Positions 6,035 to 6,474 of a stretch of DNA of 6,474 nucleotides are shown here, piece by piece. The stretch spans positions 1 through 6,474 of the forward strand of contig JAGGSM010000181.1 of the NCBI GenBank assembly GCA_021159105.1, read 5' to 3'. Numbering within the stretch: the stretch's first letter is position 1; each line of letters begins with the position of its first letter. Position numbers and translations under genes: made by a program. A model generated the notes under the pieces. The model had not been told where the DNA came from. It searched no databases and saw nothing but the letters and a program-made list of their open reading frames with translations. The stretch is from Candidatus Bipolaricaulota bacterium (lineage in GTDB: Bacteria > Bipolaricaulota > Bipolaricaulia > UBA7950 > UBA9294).

Positions 6035-6064
6035 TTGATTTCTGTGGGGAGGGCGTGCTATGCT
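6035..6064 (+). promoter_or_regulatory. Extended -10 sigma-70-type promoter for the methyltransferase gene
   Basis: TTGATT (6035-6040) and TATGCT (6059-6064) are 18 bases apart, with TG at 6056-6057 giving an extended -10 (TGCTATGCT). Transcription would start near 6071, leaving a leader of about 85 bases before ATG 6155. It lies immediately after the transporter gene, so the methyltransferase has its own promoter. Confidence 0.6.
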
Positions 6065-6089
6065 GTCGTCGTCGACAAGGAGAAGAAGC

Positions 6090-6131
6090 GTGAAATGTAG
6101 GTTCAGCTTAATACTCTGGGTGTATCTGTAG
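6090..6131 (+). CDS. Possible 13-codon leader peptide upstream of the methyltransferase
   Basis: GTG 6090 follows AAGGAG (6077-6082) by 7 bases, which is ideal spacing. The frame encodes 13 residues (MKCRFSLILWVYL) and stops at TAG 6129-6131, 23 bases before the methyltransferase ATG. It sits inside the predicted transcript. The peptide is hydrophobic and holds one Trp and no run of a single amino acid, so a classical attenuator is not evident. It may act by coupling, or be fortuitous. Confidence 0.25.
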   Translation: MKCRFSLILWVYL

Positions 6132-6154
6132 AATGAGGAACAAAGGATGCTTGA

Positions 6155-6474
6155 ATGGCGAGACTGACTGATCAGGAGAAGCAGGAGATCATCCGCTATA
6201 TCGAAGCGGATAAGCCGCTTCCCGACAAGTACCGCTTTCTTCTGTTTGAGGATAAGCGAGAAGTGGAACTCGTCTGGAATGGGAAGACAAACGAGGTCTG
6301 CAATATCGTCCTCCCGTTTCAAGTGATCGAGCAGGTCGACGAACCGCGTGCCGAAAAGCCGGAAGAGACAACTGATGTCACTCCGCTATTAACTGCCGCA
6401 GGGATCTCTCTGGATATGCGCGGCCGCCAACTCAAAGGCTGGACGAACAAGCTCATCTGGGGCGACAACAAGCT
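6155..6474 (+). CDS. Site-specific DNA methyltransferase (Type III Mod-like), N-terminal part, runs off window
   Basis: The first 106 codons are present. ATG 6155 has AAAGGA (6142-6147) 7 bases upstream. The N-terminus reads LTDQEKQEIIRYIEADKPLPDKYRFLLFEDKREVELVWNGKTNEVCN, then LPFQVIEQVDEPRAE, and at about residues 90-105 GRQLKGWTNKLIWGDN. I recognise this as the start of adenine-specific methyltransferases of the Type III Mod/DNA methylase N-4/N-6 group. In these, the segment W-x-N-K-L-I-x-G-D-N precedes the AdoMet/catalytic region with DPPY, which here lies beyond the window end. The usual partner, a Res helicase-nuclease gene, would lie further right and cannot be seen. If present, this is a restriction-modification system; if absent, an orphan methylase. 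The frame is open to the last base with no defect. Confidence 0.85.
   Translation, partial: MARLTDQEKQEIIRYIEADKPLPDKYRFLLFEDKREVELVWNGKTNEVCNIVLPFQVIEQVDEPRAEKPEETTDVTPLLTAAGISLDMRGRQLKGWTNKLIWGDNK

Noticed and set aside
6017..6040. Hairpin GAGAT-8-ATCTC followed by TTGATTT, as terminator of the transporter gene
   Set aside because: The stem has only 5 pairs with low GC and no real T-run. The same bases form the -35 of the methyltransferase promoter.

Overview
The window is bacterial DNA of moderate GC with short gaps and good Shine-Dalgarno sequences (AAGGAGG before two GTG starts, GGGAGG on the minus strand). The lineage cannot be fixed from the sequence. A HicAB module, a methyltransferase of the Type III Mod kind and a truncated gene pair suggest an accessory stretch of an environmental or candidate-phylum genome.

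Layout. Positions 1-526 hold the 3' end of a hicA-type toxin gene and a complete hicB-type antitoxin gene with a helix-turn-helix. At 565-1140, on the same strand, is a maltose/galactoside-type O-acetyltransferase. At 1239-1940 is a DeoD-type purine nucleoside phosphorylase with nearly all known active-site residues. Converging on it from the minus strand are two gene remnants. One is the C-terminal half of a beta-lactamase-fold serine hydrolase (1954-2523). The other is the N-terminal part of a small two-helix membrane protein (2505-2714) with its own ribosome binding site. They meet at what looks like a deletion junction. A 260-base gap with a candidate promoter precedes a tight pair: a TrpF-like (phosphoribosylanthranilate isomerase fold) protein at 2977-3654 that lacks the catalytic Cys, and a PfkB-family sugar/nucleoside kinase at 3651-4601 with an ATGA overlap. 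After a 230-290 base gap comes an EamA/DMT membrane transporter (4896-6011) whose cytosolic or periplasmic tail holds 24 His in 76 residues. A clear extended -10 promoter and a 13-codon possible leader ORF precede the 5' end of a site-specific DNA methyltransferase gene that runs off the window (6155-6474).

How the genes may work together. DeoD releases ribose-1-phosphate or deoxyribose-1-phosphate, PfkB kinases phosphorylate sugars or nucleosides, and the TrpF-like barrel keeps phosphate-binding elements but not normal TrpF catalysis. The last two are almost certainly co-translated and may form a two-step sugar-phosphate route. A link to DeoD is only a guess, because about 1 kb of broken minus-strand genes lies between. 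The transporter and the methyltransferase look like independent units. The most interesting item is the TrpF-like/PfkB pair, followed by the His-rich transporter tail and the deletion junction.
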